Origin: JBGAPI01 sp044221335
GTDB lineage: Bacteria > Pseudomonadota > Gammaproteobacteria > Xanthomonadales > Ahniellaceae
Direction: 5' to 3'
DNA length: 64,000 nucleotides
Assembly (NCBI GenBank): GCA_044221335.1
Contig: JBGAPI010000021.1
Coordinates: forward strand, 15,372 to 79,371
The position numbers were made by a program, and so were the translations under genes. The notes under the pieces were generated by a model. That model saw only the letters and a list, made by a program, of their open reading frames with translations, had not been told where the DNA came from and ran no database searches. Of the stretch, positions 41,561 through 49,600 are shown one piece after another. Positions within the stretch are counted from its first letter, which is position 1; every line of letters begins with the position of its first letter.

Positions 41561-41634
41561 CCGTGGCGGAAACACACCTAAACCAGTCGAATCCGCCAGC
41601 CCGAACCGGGTCCGGCGCCCTGTACCCTGCGCTC

Positions 41635-42591
41635 ATGTCGTCCACGAGCGCTCGATCGACCCCGATGAAGGAACTGCGCCTAAGCCTCCCCCACCTGGAG
41701 CTCGCCGCCGTCGAATACGGCCCCGCCGACGGCATCCCGCTGATCGCGCTGCACGGCTGGCTCGACAATGCCGCGTCGTTCGAGACCCTGGCGCCGCTGC
41801 TGCCTGGCCATCGGATCGTCGCCCTGGACTGGCCCGGCCACGGGCGCTCGCAGCATCGGCCGGACGGCGCCTGGTACCACTACATCGACTACCTGCACGA
41901 CCTCGACCTGGCGCTCGACGCGCTCGGCTGGGAGCGCTGCCGGATCGTCGCCCACTCGCTCGGCGGCGCGATCGCCAGCGTCTACGCGGCGGCCCGGCCG
42001 GAGCGGGTCGAACGGCTCGCGCTGATCGAGGCGCTGGGACCGATCTCGACGCCGCCGGAAAAGGCGCTCGGCCTGCTGCGTGCCGCACTGACCGACCGCA
42101 TCGATATCCGCTCCAAGTCGCTGCGCGTGTTCCCCGACCTCGAGCCGGCGGTGCGTGCGCGGATGAAGAGCGACACCATGGCGCTGTCGCGCGAGGCGGC
42201 GACGCGACTCGTCACCCGCGGCACCCGTGCGGTCGATGGTGGTTTCGTCTGGTCGAGCGACCCTCGACTGACGCTGACCAGTGCCATTCGGCTGACGGAA
42301 GAGCAGGTTCTCGCCTACCTCGCCGGCCTGACCGTGCCGACGCTCGCGATCATGGCCGATCCGCCGTTCCCGTTCGTCGGCGGGCCGTCGATGCAGCGGC
42401 GGATGGATGCCGTACCCGGACTGCGACTGCTGCGGGTTCCGGGCAGCCATCACCTGCACCTGGAAAACCCGGCCAGCGTGGCGGAGCCGATCACGGCATT
42501 TTTCGCCGAAGCGCCGGCGTTTTCCCGGGGTGTGGCCGCGGCGACTGCGGCCGACGGCGCCGCAACGATCGACGGTACCCGTTCGACCTAG
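41635..42591 (+). CDS. Alpha/beta-fold hydrolase (MEST/haloperoxidase-like)
   Basis: A 318-residue cytoplasmic hydrolase. Seen: oxyanion HGWLDNAASFETL (about 40-52), DWPGHGRS, the nucleophile Ser108 in VAHSLGGAIAS, and a His in GSHHLHLENP near 284. An acidic residue (likely Asp in IMADPPFPF) would complete the triad. HGWLDN is typical of MEST-like hydrolases of unknown substrate. The start at 41635 leaves an 11-residue Ser/Thr-rich lead; the ATG at 41668 before KELRLSLP may be the true one. The C-terminal 25 residues (Ala/Thr-rich) are poorly conserved-looking. Confidence 0.88.
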   Translation: MSSTSARSTPMKELRLSLPHLELAAVEYGPADGIPLIALHGWLDNAASFETLAPLLPGHRIVALDWPGHGRSQHRPDGAWYHYIDYLHDLDLALDALGWERCRIVAHSLGGAIASVYAAARPERVERLALIEALGPISTPPEKALGLLRAALTDRIDIRSKSLRVFPDLEPAVRARMKSDTMALSREAATRLVTRGTRAVDGGFVWSSDPRLTLTSAIRLTEEQVLAYLAGLTVPTLAIMADPPFPFVGGPSMQRRMDAVPGLRLLRVPGSHHLHLENPASVAEPITAFFAEAPAFSRGVAAATAADGAATIDGTRST

Positions 42592-42781
42592 CAGGCTGCC
42601 GAAGCGCCCCGCAGCGTCGATCGTTGGCGGGACGGCGCCCGCGCAGCCGCCGGGACGACAGCACCGAGCGGCCGGGTAGCATCGACGGGTGCGGCAGGCT
42701 GTCCGCATCTGGCCGTGCTTTGCGTTCCTGTGGGCAGGGTCGATCCTGCGGCCCGACGACCGCGACCGAGGAACACGCATC

Positions 42782-44626
42782 GTGCAAGCGCTGAAGGGAT
42801 TGTTCGTTCTCGCCCTCGCGGCGGCGTTCGGGCTCGGCGAATACCGCCTGGTCTCGGACCGGCTCGCCGAACTGGCCTGGCCCACCGTCATCGGAACGGT
42901 GAGCGGCCACGACGTCGTCACCAGCACCACCCGCGAGAAGCGCGGCACCCGCACGTCGACGACCCGCTACGCCGTGGTGAGCTACCGCCTGTCCTCGCCG
43001 GACGGGCGAAAGATGCCGGAGCTGCAGGCGACGCTGGCCGGCGGCAACGCTCCGCCGATCGGCGCCGAAGTGCAGCTGAAGGTCGACCCCGGGCATCCGG
43101 ATGATGTCGTCGAGTACTCGCTGTTCGGCATCTGGGTCGTCCCTGCCGCGGTCGCGCTCTTCGGCGCCGCGCTGCTGTTCGTCGCCGGACACGTGCTGTG
43201 GCCATCCCGCGGCGGATCACGCGAACGCGCCCGCGCGGCGGCGGGCCGCCTGCGCGCGGGCCCGATGGCCCAGCGTGTCGTCCAGTTCGGGCTGATCGGC
43301 ACCTTCCTGATCGCGGTGGTGTTCCTGAAGAGCCTCGGCCTGATGCTGTTCGGAGCGCTGTTCGTGCTGATCAGCCTGGCGCTCGTGAGCGGCAGTCTCG
43401 GTCGCGCCGCCAGGCGCCTGCTCGGCGCCGTCACCACGCTTCCGGAGGACGCACGACCGGGCCCGCTCGGCCTTCTCGTCGATCTCGTCGAGATGACCAC
43501 GCTGGCGCTGATCGCCGTCGTGTTCCTGGGCGCCAGCCTGCTGGCGATCACCAAGGGCTACGACAACCTGCGGGGCGGCCGGGTCTGGGGCTCGCCGGCG
43601 ATCAACCGCATCCACACCCTGCTGTGGCTGCCGCAGGACTTCGATCGCGCCTTGTGCGACGTGACCGGCGCACGCGACCTGGATGCCGCGCGCTGGCTGG
43701 CGGGCAACGGCGCACGCGCGGCGGTCGTCTGCGCCAGCGGCCCGCCGCTGGTATCGCCGGCCGCGATCTTCGACGATCCGATATTCCCGCGCGGCGAGTC
43801 GGTGCTGACGGCCCTGCTGACGCAGGCGCTCCGGGACGAGCAGGTCGCCGATGTCCGTCGCTTCCTTGAGCAGGGTGCCAGCGCCAAGGCGAAGATCGAC
43901 GGCCGCCCACTGCTGTTCTACGCGGCGCAGAACAAGATCGACGGCGCGGTCGCCGCGCTGCTCGACCACGGAGCCGATCCGAACGCCACCGTCGGCAACG
44001 GCACCGTGCTTTCGGAGATGGCGACGCTGGACCAGCGCGACCGCGGCCGCGCGTACCTGAAACAGATGGTCGCCCACGGCGGCGATCTCGAGCGACCGCT
44101 GGCCGACGGCAAGCCGCTGCTGTTGCAGCTCTGCCGCGAGCCCGGCGTCGACGACGCCGAAACCATCGGCGCGCTGCTCGAACTAGGCGCCCGCACCGAC
44201 GCCGCCGACGCCGACGGCCGAACCTGCGCCGACTATCTCGCCGCGATCGGCCTCGACGACGCGCTCGCCACTCTGCGCGCTCGCGGCGGACGCAGCGGCC
44301 GCCTCGCCAGCGGCACTCCGATCACGCCGGCCAGCGATGCCGGCTGGGCCGCGCTCGCGCAGATCCAGTCGATGCACGGCAAGGAGCCGGCGGAGTGGTC
44401 GCCCCCGTTCACGGCGCTGGGCCTGTCGGAGCTGACCGCCGGCCTGGTTGCCGGTGTGCTTCCCCGCGGAACGCCCGTCGTGTCCGGATTCCAGCAGGGC
44501 GAGCGCGCCTCGGCACTGGCGTGCGATCCGATCGAGCCGCGCTACTGCATCGCGCTGGAGTTGCGGCGGAGCAGCGCGTCGTCGACGGGCTGGAACGTGA
44601 TCAGCCTCTGGCGCGCGCCACCGTAG
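42782..44626 (+). CDS. DUF3592 membrane protein fused to ankyrin repeats
   Basis: A 614-residue protein starting at a GTG preceded by GAGGAA at good spacing. Architecture: TM helix (~5-20), DUF3592 domain (~30-110, with WPTVIGTVSGHDVV and VVSYRLSSPDGRKM), TM helices at ~115-140, 175-200 and 240-260, then a soluble region with ankyrin repeats (~345-500: ARTYAVQ-free but with GRPLLFYAAQNKIDGAVAALLDHGADPNATVGNGTVL and AETIGALLELGARTDAAD-type units). The membrane half and the ankyrin half suggest a membrane anchor presenting a protein-binding scaffold. Its TAG stop sits at the start of a REP palindrome. Role unknown. Confidence 0.8.
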   Translation: MQALKGLFVLALAAAFGLGEYRLVSDRLAELAWPTVIGTVSGHDVVTSTTREKRGTRTSTTRYAVVSYRLSSPDGRKMPELQATLAGGNAPPIGAEVQLKVDPGHPDDVVEYSLFGIWVVPAAVALFGAALLFVAGHVLWPSRGGSRERARAAAGRLRAGPMAQRVVQFGLIGTFLIAVVFLKSLGLMLFGALFVLISLALVSGSLGRAARRLLGAVTTLPEDARPGPLGLLVDLVEMTTLALIAVVFLGASLLAITKGYDNLRGGRVWGSPAINRIHTLLWLPQDFDRALCDVTGARDLDAARWLAGNGARAAVVCASGPPLVSPAAIFDDPIFPRGESVLTALLTQALRDEQVADVRRFLEQGASAKAKIDGRPLLFYAAQNKIDGAVAALLDHGADPNATVGNGTVLSEMATLDQRDRGRAYLKQMVAHGGDLERPLADGKPLLLQLCREPGVDDAETIGALLELGARTDAADADGRTCADYLAAIGLDDALATLRARGGRSGRLASGTPITPASDAGWAALAQIQSMHGKEPAEWSPPFTALGLSELTAGLVAGVLPRGTPVVSGFQQGERASALACDPIEPRYCIALELRRSSASSTGWNVISLWRAPP

Positions 44627-44643
44627 GGCGCGCGCTGCGCGCC
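44622..44643. repeat. REP-like palindrome at the DUF3592-ankyrin stop
   Basis: CGTAGGGCGCGCGCTGCGCG then CC; a self-complementary run whose TAG at 44624-44626 ends the preceding gene. The following 44644-44750 shows no gene. Confidence 0.75.
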
Positions 44644-44750
44644 GACGCTCCCGACGGACCCCGCATCGACGTGAGGTGCGGATGGAAGTCGGCGCGCGGC
44701 GCGCCGTCGCCTCGATTCTCGACGACGTTTCAAGACGTCGTGCGCCAGCA

Positions 44751-45473
44751 TCAGGACGCCGGCGCAGCCGTTCCGGCGATCGCGCCGAAGGTCCGCCGCC
44801 GCGCCAGCCACAGGCGGATCGACTTCACCGGCCAAGCCATGCGCCAGGTCATGTAGAAGGCGGCCCACAGGCTCACGCTGCGATGACCGCTTTGAACCCG
44901 CGAAGAATAGAATCCGATCTCCACCAGATGCTGCAATTCCTCGTTCGCGAAGTCCTGGGTCAGCGACAACTCCGTCTCCGGGCTGGATCGCCGCCATTCT
45001 CCTTCGCGGCGTCCTCGTAGCACCTGAAACACCCTGTACAGGTCGGCTGTCTCCGTGGCTGCCGGGAGACCGTAGGCGTCCTTGCGACCCCACGCGGGGT
45101 AGACGCCGGGCATCGTCGAGTTGCTGACCGACAACACCGTGCCGCCGATCTGCTGGGCGAACGACACCCAGACGCCCTTGGACGACTCCATGATCGTCGC
45201 CGACGAGCCCTCATCGGGGCGGACATACAGGAGGGCCCGCAGCCGAGGCACTCCCGTCGCGCCGGCGGGCACGAACCCCAGGCGCTCGAGCTCCGCGTGC
45301 CGTCGCTTCGCCAGGACGCTGCCGGCCAGCACCTCGTCCGCGTCAAGGATCGGCAATCGGTAGGACTCGGGCACCTTCGTCAGGAACCGCACGGCAATCG
45401 GCCCCACCAGGTACTGGGAGGCAACGAACACGATCGGAATCTGCGCCCATAGCGGGAGGTCGAGCGGACTCAT
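44751..45473 (-). CDS. Unknown membrane-anchored protein
   Basis: A 240-residue protein with one N-terminal hydrophobic segment (PLWAQIPIVFVASQYLVGPIA, residues ~6-26) and a weaker one near the C-terminus (SVSLWAAFYMTWRMAWPVKSI). The middle, with SSATIMESSKGVWVSFAQQIGG and NEELQHLVEIGFYSSRVQ, is soluble and matches no domain I can name. The ATG at 45473 was chosen; a GTG 30 bp upstream is possible. It is separated from the YgjP-like gene by about 60 bp on the same strand. I cannot say more. Confidence 0.6.
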   Translation of the reverse strand: MSPLDLPLWAQIPIVFVASQYLVGPIAVRFLTKVPESYRLPILDADEVLAGSVLAKRRHAELERLGFVPAGATGVPRLRALLYVRPDEGSSATIMESSKGVWVSFAQQIGGTVLSVSNSTMPGVYPAWGRKDAYGLPAATETADLYRVFQVLRGRREGEWRRSSPETELSLTQDFANEELQHLVEIGFYSSRVQSGHRSVSLWAAFYMTWRMAWPVKSIRLWLARRRTFGAIAGTAAPAS

Positions 45474-45533
45474 CGTCGACGACCGTTCATTGATCCTCGG
45501 CACCCGCGCTCGTTCAAGGCCAGCGCCCCGGGT

Positions 45534-46301
45534 TCAATCCAGCTCGCTCCCGATCCACCGCGCCAGCTCCGCCTTCACCACGTGCCCGTACTTCGACAGC
45601 CAGTGACGGTCCTGCTCGAACTCGGGATGTACAGCCTCGACCCGCGCCCAGAAGCGCTTGCCGTGGTTGCGGATCCACAGGTGACACATCTCGTGCGCGA
45701 CGACGTACTGCAGCGCCGCGGGCGGCGCCAGCATCAGCGCGAGGTCCAGGGTCATCCGGCCGCTGATCGACAGCGAACCCCACAGGCTCTTCATCGGCAG
45801 CAGGCGGGTGGAGCGGACCGGCTTGCCGACCGCCGGCTCCAGCTCCGCCACGATCGCGGCGACCTCGCGCTTCATCTGGGTCATGATGAAGCTGCGCACC
45901 GCCCGCTGCTCGATGCGCTGGGCGTCGGGGTGTTCCAGGTCCAGGGCGAAGGTGATCACTCCGTCCTCGACCCGGATCCGCGGGAACACGTTGTGCTCCC
46001 AGCGCACCGGCAGGCGCTCGCCGCGCCACAGCAGCGAATCGCGGCGGCCCGGGGTCGGGGCCGCGAGGCGCTGGCCGAGGCGCTCCAGCTCGCGCAGCTT
46101 GCGCTCCAGCCAGTGCAGGTTCTCTCGAAGAAAGGCTTTGAGATGAACGGGATGGACGCCGCGCGGCGAGGACACCCGCGGGCCGTCGGCGCCGACCGTG
46201 AGGCTCAGCCGGCGCGCGCGCGGGTGCTCGGCATGCAGGACGCGGATGCGGCGCCCGCTGTCGGTCTCGAGTTCCAGGAATTGACGGTCGTCTTTGTTCA
46301 T
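45534..46301 (-). CDS. YgjP-like metal-dependent hydrolase (SprT/M48-like fold)
   Basis: A 255-residue protein of the DUF45/YgjP family. The zinc-binding HEMCH (203-207) plus His213 in NHGKRFW give the HExxH-x5-H arrangement. Upstream hallmark pieces are LSLTVGADGPRVSSPRGV and RSTRLLPMKSLWGSLSISGRMTLDLALML. E. coli YgjP binds a metal and interacts with nucleoside-triphosphate hydrolysis according to published work on the family, but the true substrate is unclear. An ATG start with AAAGACGACC context and no other gene nearby supports the call. Confidence 0.9.
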   Translation of the reverse strand: MNKDDRQFLELETDSGRRIRVLHAEHPRARRLSLTVGADGPRVSSPRGVHPVHLKAFLRENLHWLERKLRELERLGQRLAAPTPGRRDSLLWRGERLPVRWEHNVFPRIRVEDGVITFALDLEHPDAQRIEQRAVRSFIMTQMKREVAAIVAELEPAVGKPVRSTRLLPMKSLWGSLSISGRMTLDLALMLAPPAALQYVVAHEMCHLWIRNHGKRFWARVEAVHPEFEQDRHWLSKYGHVVKAELARWIGSELD

Positions 46302-46323
46302 TCCGGGAGACGACCGCGCTCGG

Positions 46324-47247
46324 CTAGCCCTTGCGTTCGCGCGGTCGCGGCAGCTTGAAGATCTCGTCCAGTCGCTCCAGCAGCGGGGTCGTGGTCAGCG
46401 TCATCAGGGCGAAGCGGGCGTCGAGTTCGGCCTCGGCCGAATCGCGCTCGTTGCGCTCCAACTCCTCGGTGACGATATCGAGAAACTTGAACTTGCGCAG
46501 CACCAGATCGTCACCCAGGGTAAAACTGATCCGATCGTCATAAACCAGGCCCAGCTGGGAGACCTGCTTGCCGGATTTCAGGTGCTCCTGCATCTCGCTG
46601 GCGGTCAGGTCCTGGCGGCGGGCCTTGACGATCGCCCCCTGGTCGGCCGGGTCCTTCAGCTCGCACTCGTCGCCCAGGGCGAAGCCCTCCGGCAGGGTGC
46701 CGCCGGACAGCCACTCGGTCATCAGCCCCCGGGGGGCCTCGGCGGGGTCCAGCGGCAAGGCCGGGAAGCTCTCCACGGTCTCGCGGAACAGGGTCAGCAG
46801 GTTCTCGGCTGCCTTGCGGGACGAGGTGTCGATGACCGCCCAGCCGTTCTTGCGGTCGAAATAGGCCGAAAGCCGCGACGGCCGGGCGAAGGCCCGGGGC
46901 AAAAGGTCGGTCAGGACCTCATCCTTGATCCGCTTGCGCTCCCGCCCGCCGACCGGCTTGCCGCGGTCCTCGGCCAGCTTCTTGGCTTTGGCAGACACCG
47001 CCTCGTTGACCACGGACGACGGCAGGATCTTGTCCTCGCCGCCCTGGGTCAGCAGCACGTACTGGCCCTGCTGGTGGTTCAGGACCTCGGAATCGCCGCC
47101 GAACGGCGACACCCAGCCGCGCGAGAACAGCTCCAGCGGCCCGACCGGGCGCAGGGTCTTGTTGCCCAGGTGATCGGACAGGGTCTCGTCGAAGACCTCG
47201 GCGGCGGACTTGCTGAAGCGGAACAGGGTCAGGTTGCGGAAGAACAT
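46324..47247 (-). CDS. rdgC: Recombination-associated protein RdgC
   Basis: A 307-residue ring-forming DNA-binding protein that inhibits RecA filament formation. Seen: the N-terminal FFRNLTLFRF, the LGNKTLRPVGPLELFSRGWVSPFG stretch, LPSSVVNEAV, the FDRKNGWAVIDTSSRKAAENLLTLFRETVESFP block, and a final LLERLDEIFKLPRPRERKG. Length matches the family. The start before FFRNLTL is clear; the open frame continues 19 codons upstream into repeats. Codon use (more Lys, Asn) is a little less biased than in neighbours. Confidence 0.95.
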   Translation of the reverse strand: MFFRNLTLFRFSKSAAEVFDETLSDHLGNKTLRPVGPLELFSRGWVSPFGGDSEVLNHQQGQYVLLTQGGEDKILPSSVVNEAVSAKAKKLAEDRGKPVGGRERKRIKDEVLTDLLPRAFARPSRLSAYFDRKNGWAVIDTSSRKAAENLLTLFRETVESFPALPLDPAEAPRGLMTEWLSGGTLPEGFALGDECELKDPADQGAIVKARRQDLTASEMQEHLKSGKQVSQLGLVYDDRISFTLGDDLVLRKFKFLDIVTEELERNERDSAEAELDARFALMTLTTTPLLERLDEIFKLPRPRERKG

Positions 47248-47290
47248 GTCGGGTCTTGGGGCCTTGTAGGGTGGCGGCGTCGTTGCTGCG

Positions 47291-47381
47291 AGGGCCCAGG
47301 GCATAGGGCCCAGGGCCCAGAAAAGCGGGCACTGCGATCCCCTCTCCCCCGCGAGCGGGGGAGAGGGTCAGGGTGAGGGGG
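47291..47381. repeat. GGGCCC repeats and a GGGGGAGAGGG palindrome between rdgC and ttcA
   Basis: CAGGGCATAGGGCCCAGGGC near 47297, then CCCTCTCCCCCGCGAGCGGG continuing into GGAGAGGG and TGAGGGGG. The first belongs to the GGGCCC family at 20763; the second is a self-complementary element seen in many proteobacterial genomes. A shorter relative is at about 36497. Confidence 0.65.
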
Positions 47382-48233
47382 CTACTCGGCGGCGGCGGGA
47401 TCGGCCAGCCAGGTCGAGGCGTCCGGCCGGACGTCGCCGCGCGCGCCGAGTCCCGCGAAATCGAACAGCTCGCGATCCGCCAATTGGGACGGTTTCACCG
47501 AAGTCAACGCGCGGAACACGTTCTCCACCCGGCCCGGCGTCTTCTTCTCCCAGTCCGCCAGCATCGCCTTGATCACCTTGCGCTGCATGTTCTCCTGCGA
47601 GCCGCAGAGGTTGCAGGGCATCACCGGAAAGGCTTGCTCGGCGGCGTACTCGGCGATGTCGTCCTCGGCGCAATAGGCCAGCGGCCGGATCACGACGTGG
47701 CGACCGTCGTCGGACAGCAGCTTCGGCGGCATCGACGACAGCTTCGACTGGAAGAACATGTTGAGGAACAGCGTCTCGACCATGTCGTCGCGATGGTGGC
47801 CGAGCGCGATCTTGGTGTAGCCCTTGGCCGCCGCGTAGGTGTATAGCGAGCCTCGCCGGAGCCGCGAACACAGGCCACACATGGTCTTGCCCTCGGGCAC
47901 GACGCGCTTCACCACGCTGTAGGTGTCCTGCTCCAGGATCTCGAACGGCACCCCGGTCGATTTCAGGTAATTCGGCAGGATCTCGGGGTCGTAGCCGGGC
48001 TGCTTCTGGTCCAGATGCACCGCGGTCAGCTCGAAGTTCACCGGCGCCTTGGCCTGCAGTTTCCGCAGGATGTCGAGCATCGTGTAGGAATCCTTGCCAC
48101 CGGACAGGCAGACCATCACGCGGTCGCCCTCCTCGATCATGTTGTAGTCGGCGATCGCCTCGCCGACCTGGCGGCGCAGGCGCTTGGCGCGCTTGTTGGA
48201 TTCGAAGTCGAGCTTGCGGGCGGGGGCGTTCAT
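47382..48233 (-). CDS. ttcA: tRNA 2-thiocytidine biosynthesis protein TtcA
   Basis: A 283-residue Fe-S PP-loop enzyme that thiolates C32 of tRNA. Motifs: SGGKDS at 44-49 (ATP pyrophosphatase P-loop), the CxxC pairs at C119/C122 (CGLC) and C207/C210 (CNLC) that bind the cluster, and the GHHRDDMVETLFLNMF block. Length is typical. The segment after the second CxxC, QENMQRKVIKAMLADWEK, matches family members. It is preceded on the minus strand by a 4-gene-free 100 bp with no obvious promoter. Confidence 0.97.
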   Translation of the reverse strand: MNAPARKLDFESNKRAKRLRRQVGEAIADYNMIEEGDRVMVCLSGGKDSYTMLDILRKLQAKAPVNFELTAVHLDQKQPGYDPEILPNYLKSTGVPFEILEQDTYSVVKRVVPEGKTMCGLCSRLRRGSLYTYAAAKGYTKIALGHHRDDMVETLFLNMFFQSKLSSMPPKLLSDDGRHVVIRPLAYCAEDDIAEYAAEQAFPVMPCNLCGSQENMQRKVIKAMLADWEKKTPGRVENVFRALTSVKPSQLADRELFDFAGLGARGDVRPDASTWLADPAAAE

Positions 48234-48335
48234 GGCGTGATTCCGACGGACCCGCCGGGACGGACGCGGCGGGTCGGCGATTGTACCGGGACGGGCGCTT
48301 CGCGCCCGTCTCCGATGAAAAGCGGCTTGAAGCGA

Positions 48336-49003
48336 TCAGTGGCCGCAGGGCGGGCCGGTCGGGGCGTCGCCGAGGGCCCGGATCATCGCCATCCGATCCG
48401 AATTCGAAGCGACGCCTTCGGCCCTTGGCCGGGTGATCGTCGCTCGCCAGGGTAGCCGGGCGCCGAGCACGAAACCGATGACGAGGGCCACCCACTGCGT
48501 CGCGTACAGCGACCACGGATCCTGGCTGCAGATCGGAATGGACCTGGACAGGCCCGGAGGCAGACGAATCAGTACGGCCACGACAACGGCAATGACCGGA
48601 GCAGTCAGTAGCATTCCGGGTGCCACCGGCATCCCCGCGCGGCGCAGCGCGGCCTGCAGGGGGACCAGCACCAGGGAGATTCCAATGACTCCCACTGCCA
48701 GGACATCGGCCAGCACCATGGGGAGGTGATCGTGGAACAGCGACCAGCCTTGGCAGAACCCGATGAACGACATGGCTGCCGGATTGCTGTCCGCGGTCGG
48801 AGGCAGCGGCGGGGTGAAGGCTCCGGAATCAGCGGCACGGTCAGGAGGACGAGGGGCAACAGCGCCAGCAGGTAACCCACCGCCAGCCTCCACGCACCGA
48901 ATTCAACCGACCTCGCACGTCGGATCGTGATGGGCGGCAGCGCGAAGACGATCGCCAGCGCGATCCACGGTTCGACCGAGGTGTAGAGGGGAAGCGGCGT
49001 CAT
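48336..49003 (-). pseudogene. Frameshifted membrane-protein gene
   Basis: Two overlapping frames read as one membrane protein. The first part starts at 49003 (TPLPLYTSVEPWIALAIVFA, then AVGYLLALLPLVLLTVPLIPEP); the second, in the next frame, continues FTPPLPPTADSNPAAMSFIG and ends at 48336. Adding one base near 48818-48819 joins them into about 223 residues with four or five hydrophobic helices. Alternatively the second part is an independent gene starting at the ATG at 48773. It may be a genuine frameshift or a sequencing error. Family unknown. Its last ~35 residues are hydrophilic. Confidence 0.55.
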
Positions 49004-49137
49004 CGAGTCGTCCCGACGCCTGAAACGGGTCGCGACCATCGTCGTCGGAATGGACCCGCGGCACGGTCCCTCGCCGTCGATCCCCGTCGTACACTGACAT
49101 CGGCGACCTCGACTGCGGCTAGCGCTGGTCGGACGCC

Positions 49138-49160
49138 GGCGGGTCCAGACCCGCCCTACA
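49138..49160. repeat. REP-like palindrome upstream of the DUF465 gene
   Basis: GGCGGGTC-CA-GACCCGCC followed by CTACA; on the minus strand this reads TGTAGGGCGGGTC. It does not overlap a stop codon. The interval 49004-49180 has no other feature. Confidence 0.6.
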
Positions 49161-49180
49161 TCTCCCAACCGCGAGTCGCC

Positions 49181-49387
49181 ATGACCGAGCTCGATACCGC
49201 CACCATCGCGCGCCGACTGATCGAGCTGAAGCAGGAGCACCGGGATCTCGACCGCGCGATCGAGCGGCTGGATCAGGCGCACGACGAGGACGAGCTGCAG
49301 ATCAAGCGGCTGAAGAAGCGCAAGCTCCGGATCAAGGACATGATCACCTGGCTCGAGAGCAAGCTGATCCCCGACCTCGACGCGTGA
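49181..49387 (+). CDS. DUF465 (YdcH-like) small coiled-coil protein
   Basis: A 68-residue, all-helical, highly charged protein: ARRLIELKQEHRDLDRAIERL, an acidic turn (DQAHDEDELQ), then IKRLKKRKLRIKDMITWLES. Spacing of Leu/Ile residues and length match the DUF465/YdcH family, which forms short antiparallel coiled coils; its function is not established. It sits alone between two gene-poor stretches, with CATGACCGAGCTCG at its start. Confidence 0.85.
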   Translation: MTELDTATIARRLIELKQEHRDLDRAIERLDQAHDEDELQIKRLKKRKLRIKDMITWLESKLIPDLDA

Positions 49388-49600
49388 CGCGGACCTCTCC
49401 GCACCCGTAGAGCGGACCTCGGTCCGCTGCCCTGCCATCCCGCCCGAAGCGGCAAGGTCCTGGCGGCCCAAGGGCCGCTCTACCCGCACCCGCCCGCCAC
49501 TGCTTTCCCGCCGCTTGTCGCCGCGGGTCGCGCCGCGCGTTCGCTCGTCGGCGATCGTTCGTTGGACTCGGGTCGACAGTTCCGTCGGGGAGGGGCGGAC

